Shown here one piece after another: positions 10,140 through 22,050 of a stretch of DNA of 64,000 nt. The stretch's first letter is position 1; each line of letters starts with the position of its first letter. Source of the DNA: Paguma larvata (Eukaryota; Chordata; Mammalia; Carnivora; Viverridae); contig CM057833.1 of NCBI GenBank assembly GCA_030068075.1, forward strand, positions 46,643,587 through 46,707,586. The letters are read 5' to 3'. The notes beneath the pieces are model-generated. The model was not told where the DNA came from, ran no database searches, and saw only the letters and a program-made list of their open reading frames with translations. Both the position numbers and the translations under genes were made by a program.

Positions 10140-10385
10140 ACATTCTAATAATGAGAACAGTCATTTAAGAAGTGCTTACTATGTGCCAGATGCTCTAAAC
10201 ACTTCATATACATTGACTCATTTGTTCCCTCATCAACTCTATGGCATAGGTAGTATTACTGTTCCCTGTAATTATTATGGGACAAGTAAGTGGAAGTGAA
10301 GACTATTTAGCATTCCCAAAGCCCCATGGCTGTGAAGTATTAGAGCCAGGATATGCACCCTTGCTGTCTGGCTTTTGGGAAGAGG
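10140..10385 (-). repeat. MIR element
   Basis: 'gaagtgcttactatgtgcca', 'acattgactcatttgttccc' and 'tggctgtgaagtattagagc' follow the minus-strand MIR consensus order over most of its length. Confidence 0.75.
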
Positions 10386-11245
10386 CAGCAGAATGTTCAG
10401 AGGCACCACCGTGTAGAGGAGCATATTGCATTTTTTATAACTACCAGTGCATCAGTCCATTTGGAGAATCAGGGACTGTGGGGGTGCTGATAGGTGAAGG
10501 TGTTGAGAGTTGAGGCCAAAGAGGAAGTTGGAGCCAGGTCACAAAAATCATAGTGTTCAGTACCCTCTACAACAACCCTTCACAAAAGATGCAAGAGATG
10601 GTCTATGGAAGGGATGTTTTCCGTGGTGTTGAGCTATTCGGCATCCACTATAAGATAGAGGCTATGAAGTTGTGATCTTTTTCTACTAGTTGAGTTGTGA
10701 AGGAATTTCTCCGTTGTGGACCTTGTCTGTGCCCTGTAGGAAATGACAGTGGCACTCTGTGATAGTGGTGTAAATGAACAAGGAAGCATACATATGCCCA
10801 AATAAGGCCCAGAGAAATGCCGAATGGAAGTGTAAAGGATACTGTCCTTTATGGGTAGGGGATAGGTAAAGTTTGGGTTGAAGGAGATCTAGGGAAGAAA
10901 GAGGCGGGGGCATTCTTGTCAGCTAGCCTGGACCTGACACCAGGTTGTCCTCAGGTGTCCTGGCACACTGGACATTTGATGGAGTGCTGTTCCCATCTCA
11001 GCCCCCTTTCCAGTGGTGCTTGGCAGCCATTCAGCATAGTGTTGCACTGACCCAGGAGTCCAAGCCAGGAAGTGAATGAATCCATTTTCCAATTAAAATG
11101 AAACTTCTCCAAAGACCTACTCACCCCAAGAAGAGAAATTTATCTTCCTGGCAGTCTGGCTTGGCTAGAATGTCTCTGCTCCTAAGTCAAATGGTGAAAA
11201 GCCATTAACTTGAATGAGGGAAGAGAAACTGGGACAGTTCTTATT
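10386..11245. other. Unique noncoding sequence
   Basis: No gene, RNA or repeat recognised. Confidence 0.5.
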
Positions 11246-11249
11246 CACA

Positions 11250-11700
11250 ACCTCATTCATTTATCCATTCATTCCTGATTCCCATTTCCACAAACTCCTA
11301 TTTAGTTTGTACATCTCTGCTCATTTATTTATTCATCCATTCTGCTAACATTATTCATTATCTATATATCAGATACAATCCTAAGTCCTAGGTATAGAGG
11401 AATTGGAAAAAACATAGTCCCCCCCTTTCCCCTTAGAGCTTTCAGTATAGTGAGGGAGACAAATACATGAATGGATAGGATGGGAAGACTCCTGATAGGG
11501 TACTCACAAGGTACTATGAGGTCATAGCATGGGAGCACCTTACTCAGCTTCGGGGAATTGGAAGATTTGGTGGAGTGGGTCGTACTGAGTTGAGTCCTAA
11601 ATGATGAGTCCATGTTAGCCAGGTTGAAGAGGGGTGGGTATTCCAGATAGGCTACACTATGAATGAAGATATGATGGTAAGAAAAAGCACCGTGTATGTG
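11250..11700 (-). repeat. L2 3'-end fragment
   Basis: Starts with TCATTCATTTATCCATTCAT, then 'cagatacaatcctaagtcct', 'gagctttcagtatagtgagg' and later 'gaatgaagatatgatggtaa'. Minus-strand L2. Confidence 0.7.
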
Positions 11701-11834
11701 GGTGATGCTAATATAGTATCCCAGAGTGATCAGAGATGAAGCTGGTGAGTAAGACGTGGATTGTATATGTCATGTTAACGAATTTGATTTTTAACTCCAA
11801 AGGTAGTAGAAAACTTTGAAGGCACAAAGTATAC

Positions 11835-11945
11835 TAGATTGAAAGCTCCCTTTAGGTGGTAGCTCTGTCTGTTGTTTGCTCATTTCCTAATACTGAGCAC
11901 ATGAAGAGGATATCATGTAAATACTTACTGAATGTATGAATTAAC
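11835..11945 (+). repeat. L2 3'-tail fragment
   Basis: 'attgaaagctccctttaggt' and 'cttactgaatgtatgaatta' match the plus-strand L2 end. Confidence 0.5.
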
Positions 11946-11984
11946 GAGTTATTTATATAGTCAAATGTGCATGTTAAATAGACT

Positions 11985-12405
11985 TATATTTTTTTAATTA
12001 AAAAATTTTTATTTTACAGAAAGTATGAGTAGGGGAGAGGGACAGAGGGAGAAAGAGAATTTTTTTTAATGTTTATTTATTTTTGAAAGAGAGAGAGAGA
12101 CAGAGCATGAGCCAGGGAGGGACAGGGAGAGAGGGAGACACAGAATCCGAAGCAGGCTCCATGCTCTGAGCTGTCAGCATAGAGCCTGACATGGGGTTCG
12201 AACTCATGAACTGTGATTTATGACCTGAGCCCAAGTCTGATGCTTAGCCTACTGAGCCACCCAGGTACCCCATGAATGAGAGTCATAAGCACGCTCCACG
12301 CTTAGCCTGGAGCCTGGTGTGGGGCTTGATCCCACGACTCTGGGGTTATGACCTGAACTGAAATCAAAAATTGGATGCTCAATTGACTGAGCCACCCAGT
12401 TGCCT
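11985..12405 (-). mobile_element. Older carnivore SINE, split by a younger SINE
   Basis: The outer element has its tail at about 11985-12060 and its body at 12272-12405: 'gagcctggtgtggggcttga' then 'gggttatgacctgaactgaa', ending GAGCCACCCAGTTGCC. It resembles an older SINEC subfamily and is interrupted by the copy at 12061-12271. ATAGACT occurs at both outer edges, a possible remnant of the target duplication. Confidence 0.85.
12061..12271 (-). mobile_element. Felid SINE nested inside the older SINE
   Basis: Complete minus-strand copy, head GAGCCACCCAGGTACCCC ending at 12271 and tail T-run from 12061. It is closer to the felid consensus than the host element, which orders the two insertions. 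Confidence 0.92.
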
Positions 12406-13045
12406 GATACATAGACTATTGTATTCTAATGGGCTGTGTAGGTGGTGGGAATTGAAGGAGGGTAAGATTAGAAAATACTTTTTAGGTACAAAAATTAATG
12501 GAGGAAAAAAAATCAACCTTTTATTTACTTCATAATTATGCAGGTTGCTGATTTGGGACGAGCTAAGATAAATGATTTTTCTGGTTTCCACTCATTCAAG
12601 AGTAGAGTGGGTTTTCAGGGTAGGATTTCCTGATCTTGGCTTTGTTCAGCTCTTTTGCATGTCTGGAGCCTTGGCAGAGGTGATTCATTTCTGCTCCTTG
12701 TGTCCTCTTGTTGTCCAGCAGGCTGGCCTGCGCCGCCTCACCTGGCAGCACTATATTCCAAGAAGACAAAAGCAAGGTGTTTTGAAACCTGTGTTCAGAA
12801 GTAACCTGGTAGCACCTTTGCTCCATTCCATTGGTCAAAGCAGATTGTAAGGCCAGACCAAGTAAAGGGGTAGAGAAATAGATTGACCCCATGATGAGAA
12901 GAGTTGCAGGGCTATATTGTAAAAGGTGTTACTACAGGGAAGGGAAGAATTGTGACAACTTCAAGAGTATGCCATAGATATGCTAGCAATAATCTAGGCA
13001 GTGGGATGTGATGGACTGAAAAAGGATAGTGGTAGTAAGATGTAT
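12406..13045. other. Unique noncoding sequence
   Basis: No gene recognised. Chance open frames overlap on both strands at 12570-12890 without family resemblance. Confidence 0.5.
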
Positions 13046-13517
13046 TGTGATGGTTAATTTTATGTGTCCACTGGACTGGGCATTGAAGTGCCCAGACATT
13101 TGGTCAAACATTATTTTGAGTGTATCTGAGACGGTGTTTCTGGATGAGATTAACATTGGGACTGGTCGACTGACTGAAGCAGATTGCCCTCCCCATTGCG
13201 GCCTCATCCAGTCGGTTAAAGACCTGAGTAAGAGGGAACTTCTCCTACTTGAGTGCCTTGAGCTGAGACATTGGTCTTTTTCTGCCTTTGGACTTGGACT
13301 GAAACACTGGCCTTTCTTGGGGCTTGAGCTGTTGGACTTCAGGCTAGAAATTATACCATCAGTTCTCCTGGCTCTCACGCCTTCAGACTCAGATTTGAAC
13401 TCATGGTCCCCAGTGTGTCCACTGCAGATCTTGGGATTCCTCATCTTCCATAATCGTGTGAGCCAATCCTTATAATAATTTTCTTCATACACATGTATGT
13501 GATTTCATATACATGAA

Positions 13518-13552
<35 letters not shown>

Positions 13553-13598
13553 GGATATAATCTCTTTTTGGTTCTCTGGATAACCCTAATACTAATAG
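13046..13598 (+). mobile_element. Solitary MLT2-like LTR (ERVL class)
   Basis: It starts TGTGATGGTTAATTTTATGT and has 'ggtcaaacattattttgagt' and 'ttctggatgagattaacatt'. Repeated 'cctttggacttggactgaaa' modules follow, then 'cataatcgtgtgagccaatc', and it closes near 'tctggataaccctaatacta'. This is the layout of MLT2-group LTRs. No gag, pol or env sequence flanks it, so it is a lone LTR or a fragment. A (TA)n microsatellite has grown inside it at about 13519-13550, where the family has a short TA-rich stretch. Inactive; the 148- and 169-codon open frames here on opposite strands are chance frames in the LTR. Confidence 0.75.
13519..13550. repeat. (TA)n microsatellite inside the LTR
   Basis: About 16 uninterrupted TA units; likely to be length-variable. 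Confidence 0.9.
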
Positions 13599-13639
13599 AG
13601 GGTGAAGTGGTGGAGACTTCTTCATGAATTAATTGGGAG

Positions 13640-14060
13640 TTTAAATTATATGGATGATTGGATATACAAAATGAGAGACAAGGAGAAGTGGAAGATGACC
13701 CTTTGAGTAAGTGCATCAACTGACAAAGAAATGAAGGGGAAGGAAAACATTTTGGGAAAAGTAACAGATTCTGTCTTGCATATCGTGCATTAGAGGCGCG
13801 GTGGAACATCCAGAAGGCCTGTCTCAGAGGAGAGCGTGGTGTTTGAGATTTGGCAAAGTATTCATTCGATTTGTAGTTAGTTGGGATGATAGGAGTAATT
13901 AAGATTGCCCAGGCAGCATGTGAGTAGTGAGAAGATCATTTGGGTGAGGGAGAAACTCTGCGGAGCATCCACGTTGAAAGGACAATGAAGGAAAAGGTAC
14001 TGAAGATGGAAAAGCAATGAGAAGGACATGAAGGGATCCAGGAGAATGAGGTATTAGGCA
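13640..14060 (-). repeat. L2 upstream fragment
   Basis: Purine-rich minus-strand sequence with 'aggagtaattaagattgccc' and 'tgagtagtgagaagatcatt', typical of the more 5' part of L2 3' regions. Diverged, so the edges are uncertain. Confidence 0.45.
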
Positions 14061-14309
14061 AGGCCTCCTCATCTCTTCCCTTGTCCAGATCTTCTGCTTT
14101 TTTTCATGTCTGTTCCAAAGCCTTCTCTTCATATGAGGACTCTCTCCTTCCCTGCCTCTTGTAGGGAGTACCACCCGCAAGGAATTGTGTTCTCTATCAC
14201 CATAGCGTCTCTCCTCCTGGTGCTTTTGCGTTGTATTAATGCTTTAGGGAAGTGAGCACCTGAACTAGCACTGGGCTGGTCATTAGAGATCTCCATTTTC
14301 GTTTGTCGT

Positions 14310-14470
14310 ACTCTTACCTGTGTGTGACATTAGGTTAATGTGGTCCCTTTCTGGGTTTCAGTTTCTCAACTCGCAAGGTGAGGTTGATAATTTCTTGCCT
14401 TCCCTGCCCTACAGAATTATACGGAGCAGATGAGATCATGCATGTCAAAGTGCTTTGTTTCTCACATCAT
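14310..14470 (+). repeat. MIR fragment
   Basis: 'tttcagtttctcaactcgca', then 'ccctacagaattatacggag' and 'tgtcaaagtgctttg' match MIR in plus orientation. Confidence 0.5.
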
Positions 14471-14630
14471 CTTTTGAGATAGATGCTAGTAATACAGCGC
14501 TTGAGGAAACCAGGGCTTAGAGAATTAATTTGCCTAAAGCTACACAGCTGGGAAGTGGCGAGGCCAGTAATCAAACTCAGGTCTGCCTGACTCCAGTGTT
14601 CTTAGAGCCCACATTCCACAGCCTTCTCTT
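14471..14630 (-). repeat. MIR fragment
   Basis: 'gcttgaggaaaccagggctt', 'ctaaagctacacagctggga' and 'taatcaaactcaggtctgcc' are a clear minus-strand MIR 5' half. Confidence 0.75.
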
Positions 14631-14989
14631 CGTAATGCATGTGGTGGTATCACATCCCCGGCAAAGTCGGCTTTACTAAGTATGATCAGTTTTCATGAAA
14701 ATGATAACATCTTTTAATGGTTGGGAAATCAGCAGTAGTGTGGGTTGGAAGTTTGCCTTTCTGTACAATAGTCGGGCCCTAGGAGAGATGGTGGGGGAGG
14801 ATGAATACAAATCTAGTTCTTAAAAATGAAATAGTTTATACAATGGAATTATTTCATTTCACAAATAAGCTTTATGATGGTGCAGTTGAATAAATCTTTC
14901 TCTAATGGAGACAGTCCTGTCAATTCAGATCTTTGTTCCTTGGGTTTTGTTCTCAGTAGTGGTATAGATACTTACTCGATTTGACCTCT

Positions 14990-15195
14990 AGGCTTCTGCT
15001 CAAGTCTCTTCCCACGAAGCCTCTTCTGGCAACCCCTGCCCCAAAGCCCTTTCCCTCCACTGAACCTTGTCTGTGTTACTCATTAGAGGCAAATATATGG
15101 CCACACACAAAATATTATGATAAAGTTATGAGGCTGACTCACCAAACCTTGGTATCAGGCTTATTACATTATTGTCATACATCATCTTATTAATT
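14990..15195 (+). repeat. L2 fragment
   Basis: 'cttctgctcaagtctcttcc' followed by 'cgaagcctcttctggcaacc' is the plus-strand L2 3' pattern. Confidence 0.65.
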
Positions 15196-15379
15196 ACCTT
15201 TTCCTTTGTGCACATCTTCCTCCAGCTCTGCTGTAATTTTCTTTTGAAAGGGCTTGATTTTAAATTTCGTTACACCTTCTGAAACTTTTTGCATTTTTTT
15301 CCCCATGTATGAGCTGGCTTTTGCCCTCTGGGAGTTTTTTGAGGTGGATTTAGGCACGTATATATATAATTGGGATACA

Positions 15380-15735
15380 ACAAAGGACTGGAGGGATTCG
15401 TTGAAAGGGTGACATTTGAGTTGGATACGAATCAAAGGTAGAAACTTGGTTGTGGGAGATGGCGGGGAAGTCAGTCAGAGTAGAGGCGTGGAAATGTGGA
15501 GGAGCGTAACGCATTTGGGCAAAGTGAAGGAAATGAGGTGAGGACTGGGTAGGGCATGCTAGGAGATAAACCCAAAAGGATTCATCTTTATAATGGCCAG
15601 GCTGGAGCCAGGGTGTTGAGTGTCCTAAGAGCCATGCCGAAGAGTTCAATGTGATTTGAGGCAATGGGGAACTGTCAGACCATTTTAAACAAGGGAATGT
15701 AATGGTAAGTTTTCAGTTTTTAGAAAGACGCCTCT
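15380..15735 (-). repeat. L2 fragment
   Basis: 'gggtgacatttgagttggat', 'gcaatggggaactgtcagac' and 'tttagaaagacgcctctagt' are minus-strand L2 landmarks. Confidence 0.7.
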
Positions 15736-16870
15736 AGTAGCACAAACATCTCAGCATATCTGCCTGTCTGACTTGAAATATGTCCGGTGTTTGGTCTTCT
15801 TCGTGGAAGAGAGCTTGTAACACACAATTGTTTCATTCATTCGGGGAGGTTTCTGGCTGGAGATTGTGACCCACTCCATGTTTTCAGCATCATTTTTCTT
15901 TTAAGAATGACATTGAGGATTACGTTTCCTCTTTCTTCTCTGGCCTATCAGCCTGTGCCCTAATTTGGAGTCTTGAATGTAGAATGAGGATAAGATTTTG
16001 CTTTCTCATGGATAGTTATGCTGGAAAACAACATCATGAGTGCTCGGACTGTTCAGGCACAATCTATTCACTGGGTAGGGAGTTAGGAGCCCCACTGCAC
16101 ACAGCAGATAGCTTAGATAAAATCCTTTTGCAATTAATAACAAAATACTTTTGAGGCTGCTCATCCCTACCTTCACATGCTGCTCCTAGACACTGATGTC
16201 TCCTGACCTACACTACGGGACCTGCTTCAATGTCCCCTATTAGTTCCTTCAACATCGAGCAGCCAGGGGCTACTTCACTGCCTCCGTGAAGTGGGCACCA
16301 CAGAGAGAGGGCACCGGAGAAAGTGCCACCTCTCTGCCCCAAGGCTGGCAGGGCGGCTGCTGCCTGGCTCTGAATCTTGGATGTATCGCTCTATCTCCAC
16401 CCTCTGCTGTGAGCCCCACAGCTTTGTGCGCTTTGAGTTGTAGCCTCCCCCCCAGGAAACGCTGTGGTTTCATGAAATAATAGGTGATTAAAAAAAGTAA
16501 AAAGTTGTTCTCTTTGGTTGCTTTCAAGCCTGGGGGATTGTTGAGCTCAAAAGGATTGTTATTAGAATGTAGAAGCCTTTAAGGCCGAGTCCAACACCCC
16601 AAATCACGGCTGATTTTTTTCCTTTCTTGAAAAGACTCGTTTTTGTTAGTTGCTTGGTAACTGGAGGACAGATTGAACTCATTCCGCACTGAGAGCTTTG
16701 AGTGTGAGAGCTGCCTTCAGCTCTCACATGATGAGATACAGCTAAAGTTGGTGTATGTTGAGGACCTGCTCTGTGCTCTCTCCAACCCATACACCGTCGG
16801 TGCGTGGAAGGTGTTATTAGGAAGTTAAGTGAGCTGCTTGGGTTTGAAAGTGAAATCTCTGAAAATTTTT
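15736..16870. other. Unique noncoding sequence
   Basis: No gene recognised. 16280-16480 is relatively GC-rich with overlapping chance frames on both strands. Confidence 0.5.
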
Positions 16871-16872
16871 AA

Positions 16873-17050
16873 TTTTTTAATGATTATTTATTTTTGAGAG
16901 AGAGAGAGAGTGAGGGGAAAGGGAAGAGGATCCAAAGTGGGCTCTGCACCGTCAGCACAGAGCCCTATATAGGGCTTGAACTCCTGAACTGTGAGATGGT
17001 GACCTGAGCCGAAATCAGTTGCTTAACTGATTGAGCCACCCGGGCGCCCC
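16873..17050 (-). mobile_element. Felid SINE
   Basis: Minus-strand copy, head GAGCCACCCGGGCGCCCC ending 17050. CTGAAAATTTTTA before and CTGAAAAATTTTA after form a near-identical target duplication. Confidence 0.92.
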
Positions 17051-17734
17051 TGAAAAATTTTAAATTATGTACAGAAATGTGTTTGAAAGGGCTTTTGTAT
17101 TTTTCTTCTGTAAAGAATGGCAGTAGCTTCCATTATGAATCTCCCCTAAGGCCAAACCCCACATCTCTGATGGGTTTGGGAGCCTCAGCATGGTGACTGT
17201 GGCATAGTGAAAGAAAGGAGCACTCAGTTTGAGCTAGAAGTTCCATGTGACTTTGGCGTAAGCTCTGTCTGAAACTGTTTGTACATCCTTAGTATGAGAC
17301 TACCGTCTATTCGCCTACACACCTCTGAACCGCCCCGGGAATCACATAAGATGAGGCATGTGGGGGCTCTTTGTGAGCTGTGGACAAATATAGGAGTGTG
17401 ATCATGGTGTCTTCATGCAGGCCTAATGGTTACAAAAATAGATTTATTCAGTAAGATTGAGGCCCTCAGCTGGGACCATCTACTGGCCTGAGAGTGGGAT
17501 GGAAGGAGAGATTTTCCCACAGAACTGGATTAAAAATCCATCCATGGGGCTACATACTCTTGGCCCATCTGGCATTTGATGACAAAGCACTTGTGAATCA
17601 TGTAGCTCAACATTAAACAGCATGAGATCCTCACAGATAGTTTGCCAGCATCTCAAAGTAGGAGATCAGGCTTTAGGAGACATTCCCTCTCATACCGGCA
17701 AGCTCTTCCCCCTTCCCTTTGTTGTTGTTGTTGT
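17051..17734. other. Unique noncoding sequence
   Basis: No gene or clear repeat. A short GTT run lies at 17720-17735. Confidence 0.45.
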
Positions 17735-17903
17735 TTTTGCTTAAATTTATTTATTTTGAGAGAGAGAGAGAGTGAGGCAGAGAATCTCAAGCAGGCTCCA
17801 CCCTGTCAGCACAGAGCCCAATGCTGGGCTCGATCTCACGAACTGTGAGGTCATGACCTGAGTTGAAATTAAGAGTTGGTCCCTTGGAGCCACCCAGCTG
17901 CCC
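17735..17903 (-). mobile_element. Felid SINE, partly deleted
   Basis: Minus-strand copy shortened in the pyrimidine-rich middle and in the head (GGAGCCACCCAGCTGCCC, ending about 17903). Confidence 0.87.
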
Positions 17904-19555
17904 TTGCCTCCTTCTTTTTGCTGGCTAATCTCCAGTCTGCTTTTGTAGAGAAAGCAGGGACTACTGGTCTCTCTTCCTCCAAGACCATGTGTATTCTTAA
18001 AGATACTTCATACCTCTAATTAGATGCTTCTGGCTTCTCATCCTATAGAGAGGTCGGACTGGGGTCTGTGGCTTTGGTAGATGAAGCTGGCCTGGTTTCG
18101 AGAAGAAATGACATTCCCTGGCTGCCTCATGCCCCTTGCCCACAGCGTGTCTCTTTTTTGGCAAGCTTGAAGTTCTCTTTGAGACATTTACTTGGGTCCC
18201 ATTGTCCATAGTGGATGTCTGTGTGGCTCCAGGCTGAAAGCTCTCATTATGCAGAGTCTTTAATAACCATATACGAGATCTAACAGAAGCAGTTGTTTTT
18301 GGAGTTGAGAAACGTTGTTCGGCTTTGGCTTGAAGCACTGGTTGTTGCTGCCGTGGTTTAGTGGTTCATTTTTGGTGACTGGCCTTGGATTTCTGGAGCC
18401 CATGGAAGGAGGCTGCCTTTTCTCCTTCTCCCTAGAAACCGATCACTGAAACCACAAAGCACATGGAAAGAGATTTTGGGAACTGCCCCAAAGGCATACG
18501 AATAGTTTGACTCACAGTTTCAAAGGCTGCCATTTTCTGATTGGGACCTATTAGGGGATGAAGATACTACTAGCGCACAGCTGTATATTCAGGCATATTC
18601 GGTCAGCTTTAAGTTTCACTCTGTTTACTGTTCATGGGTATGGGCGTTCAGGGAGCTTAGCCCTTCGTAAGTGCGTGCTCTCAGCCCAGTGCTTAGGAAT
18701 TGAAAACAAATAACAACAGTAATAGGAAATGGGCTTCATGCTGCCATTTACCTCTGAACTCTTTTGATGTTACTGTCGTTTTAATGAGACTCTGTACCTG
18801 GGATTATACTCAGCTTTTCTTTTGTCCATAGATAGTCCATATAGTAGTGATAGGGAAGGAGGAAGTAGGAACTCTGAGAATTTGAGGGCAAATGTAGATA
18901 AAGGCCAGCCATATGTCTGTAAAGTAGATATAGTAATACTCAGAATTTTCCCTCATTCTGAGGAGATAACACACGTGGAATCCCTTTCTAAACTCTGAAG
19001 CATTACTCACATGAGAGAGATTGGAAGGTGAAAATGAGCAGTTTGTCTAGTTCAGCAAATACTAATTGAGCATCTGCTGTGTGTCACCCTCTAGCGGACA
19101 CCGGAATATGTCTCTTTTGGAACTTGTTCATTGTGGCCCCCCGGTTCCCCCAAGAGCCCTGCGTGCTTATGATACATTCCTTTTAGTTGTAGCCACTTGG
19201 GAAGGGAATAATTGAAACCAGGACTTGGAGAATTGCCTGGATGGTAGGAAACCTTTCTTGCTACCGCTTCTGTCTGCTTTACTCTTCTCTGTGAAGTTCT
19301 GCTTCTCTAGGTACTTGGCAGAAAAGAGCCACTTCAGAGTTTCCAAGTTTATCTCCCCTCCAGTTGCATTCAAAGGCAGAAGTGAAATGACTCCATTTGG
19401 ATCCTGAGTCTAAATTCCTGGGAGAAGGAATCTGATTGGCTCAGTTAGGTCACATGTCCATCCCTGGTCCAGTTAAGTGTGTAAGTGGACCAGAGTTAGG
19501 TGGTTTCTACCTCACAGCTAACTGTCCAGTCCTGCATAGGGGAGGAGAGGAGAAG
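17904..19555. other. Unique noncoding sequence
   Basis: No gene recognised. A short MIR/L2-like patch ('ctaattgagcatctgctgtg') lies at about 19050-19090. Confidence 0.5.
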
Positions 19556-19559
19556 GTTG

Positions 19560-19830
19560 TAGGATATATCATAGTGCATAAAAGTGACCAGGTTCTTGAC
19601 ATTGTAGAGCTTACAATCTGATGGGAAAGAAAGAGAGTACACAAATAATGATGGGGTGGTGTGGGTCGTATGAGAGTCAGACTCACCCTGAGTAGGAGAT
19701 CCTGGAAGGCTTCTCCAAGGAAGGGCGGATGGGGTTTACCAAATGGGCAGGTGACTTGGGTCCTGGGAAGCAACGGGGTGGTGGGTACGGAAGTTCAGAC
19801 AGAGGTGGCAGCCGAAAGAAAAAGCCCAGT
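19560..19830 (-). repeat. L2 fragment
   Basis: 'acattgtagagcttacaatc', 'gaaagagagtacacaaataa' and 'ggaaggcttctccaaggaag' follow minus-strand L2. The basic-looking open frame at 19729-20043 is a by-product of this repeat. Confidence 0.65.
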
Positions 19831-20843
19831 GGCAAGAAAAATTCTGACCACGTTGGCAGTGTGGAAGAGATTGGAAGAAACAAATGTTTAGTTTATTTTG
19901 TAAGAATAGCTTGGTTATGTGCCATTCTCATTAGCTTAGAGTGGAAGTTCTTTGAAGGCAGGCACCAACTTTTTAACTGCCTTTGGAAACTGTTGGTGTG
20001 GGGAGAATTTTACATGCAGGACACATCCCCTTTCGAGGGGTAGTTTCTTAGGGTGGTTCCAACTTAAAACTGTTAAGCTTTGAAATCTTACTGGGTATTT
20101 TGAAGTGTATCCTGTGGCCCTTCACTAGGAAGACGGATTGCATACCCTTACAGAGTGTGCTTCTTCTCACTCCAGGTTGGCCAAGGGGATAAAAGGGAGA
20201 TGATGGTCATTTTGGGAAAGATCGATAATTGCCAATTTTTCTTTCCTATATAAGTACTGCTTTTATACCATCCCTGCCCCCTGGCCCCCAGTCCCTGAAC
20301 AGATGTTTTCTTGGACATTGTTGGCTATGCTTTTGTTTTGAAAAATTTGAAACATTATTGAAAGAGGGGAGGGGTAGGAAAAAAGCCCATAATTGATTCT
20401 AATATATATTTAATTTGGCAGAACTTGAGAGAGACTTGCTGGGATAAGGCGGGACATTTCTTTGATCTCCCCGACTTCTTATCGTGGAAGGCAACAGGTG
20501 TCACAGCACGGTATGTTAATTACAAGTTGGATTTTATTTGCGCTCATCCATTCTCGGGTATCTGTATATATATTGCTTTCTTAACTCGCTTTGACTGGGT
20601 GTACTGTTTGTACATCTGCATGTGATTTTGCATACTTTAAACATCTTGAATCCATCTTCCACCTCCACTGCACATGCCCAAACACCATTGTTCCTATGCG
20701 GCCTGGAATGTTGGTATCCAAGGTGAAGACCGTTCATTAAAATTGGACACATTTGAGGGAGACATGAACAACCCATCGTGAAATGTGACTGTTTTTCCAA
20801 AGGTATTTTTTACATGGTGAATAAAAGAAAAATATTTCTTTTG
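19831..20843. other. Unique noncoding sequence
   Basis: 19900-19985 contains an L2-tail-like phrase (AGTTCTTTGAAGGCAGGCAC). The remainder has no recognised repeat and no gene. Confidence 0.45.
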
Positions 20844-20954
20844 GCCCCTAAAATGAAGGCAAGAGATCTGTTTTCAAGGAAGTTGAGTTTAACCGGATAG
20901 CCCCTAAAATTAAGGCAAGAGATATTTTTCAAGGAAGCTGATTTTAAGTGGATA
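20844..20954 (+). repeat. 56-bp tandem duplication, two units
   Basis: Unit 1 (20844-20899) and unit 2 (20900-20954) both begin GCCCCTAAAAT, share AAGGCAAGAGAT and TTTTTCAAGGAAG-like segments, and end GGATA. They differ at several bases and one indel. No known repeat explains the unit. Confidence 0.92.
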
Positions 20955-21890
20955 GGTGTGTTGCTTTTTGTATTAATATACCTGAATCATTGCAGAGTGT
21001 AGAGGTCTGTGTGTTGAAGTCACAGTATTTTTCAATAAATTATGAATATTATAAATAAGTCTGTGCTACATGGCAGAGACAATTTAAAATATACTCAGTG
21101 TGAAGTAGCAGGCTGCTATAATTAACAGAGTGGGAGGGCTAAATCGTCCCTATTTTCCTTTTTTATTTAATTCAAGAGAAGCTGGGACTAGGAGTGCCAT
21201 TTTCCTGTACTCTTCCTGTCTATCTCACTCTGTAGGATTTAGAACTTTTCTTGTAGAGAGTTGCTAAGAGCTCAGCATTAGGGGCTTCCAGAAAGGAAAT
21301 AGTAGCGGGCACGTTTCTCAAGCACATCATCCTTCATCCTCAGCACACCTCAGGTACACCCCTGTCTGGGGGAGCAGGCTCTCGGGCAGTGGTCTGCACT
21401 TTATCCCCGGAAGGCACAGTTGAGTCACTGTTATGCAGCAATCACCAGAGGGGATGTCAGCGCGTGGATTTTAAGGTCTCATCTTGGGCATTCCTCTTGT
21501 GGTGCGACATTAATTGTCTGAAGTTATTTCTGGAAGGACCTTTCTCCAGACTTTTTTCCTACCTTTGTGCAGTAGTGAAAGAAGTATTTCCATCATTTTA
21601 GCCAAGTGGACCTATTAGTTAAAGGAGTGCTAATAGTGGGGGTATTGGAAATACCCCATTGGCCTGCAAAATTTGGGGACTCAAAAATAGAACTACAGAT
21701 GGCGGAGGACCTTACTGTCCTCTTTTTCTCTGGGTGTTCTTCAACCCGGGGCACTGAATTCTTCCCTAGTTCTTTCTGATGGCGCTGGATAGTCTACACC
21801 CCCATTTCCTGGTCTCTGATGCCATATTTAAGACCCCAAGAGAGGACTTTTTGAAGCTAGCTCTGGCTCAGATTTAAATGGCACGCATAC
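20955..21890. other. Unique noncoding sequence
   Basis: No gene recognised; AT-rich at 20960-21160, with a small perfect hairpin at 21639-21657. Confidence 0.5.
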
Positions 21891-21894
21891 CCAT

Positions 21895-22050
21895 TGTGGA
21901 GTCACAGTGTGATTTGCAGTTCTACATTCTGCCAGACATGAGTCGTGTGACCTTGGGCATATCCTTTCCTTCTTCGAATCGTACTTCCCTTGTGTTTAAA
22001 ATGGGGATCACGATACCTACCTTGAAAACTTGTTGAGAGAGTCCTATTAA
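21895..22050 (+). repeat. MIR fragment
   Basis: 'gagtcgtgtgaccttgggca' and 'gtttaaaatggggatcacga' are diagnostic for plus-strand MIR. Confidence 0.75.

Noticed and set aside
13029..13492. Open frames of 148 and 169 codons on opposite strands
   Set aside because: They lie within the MLT2-like LTR, which does not encode protein.
19729..20043. Lysine/glycine-rich frame resembling a basic nuclear protein
   Set aside because: It overlaps a minus-strand L2 relic and has no start context or family match.
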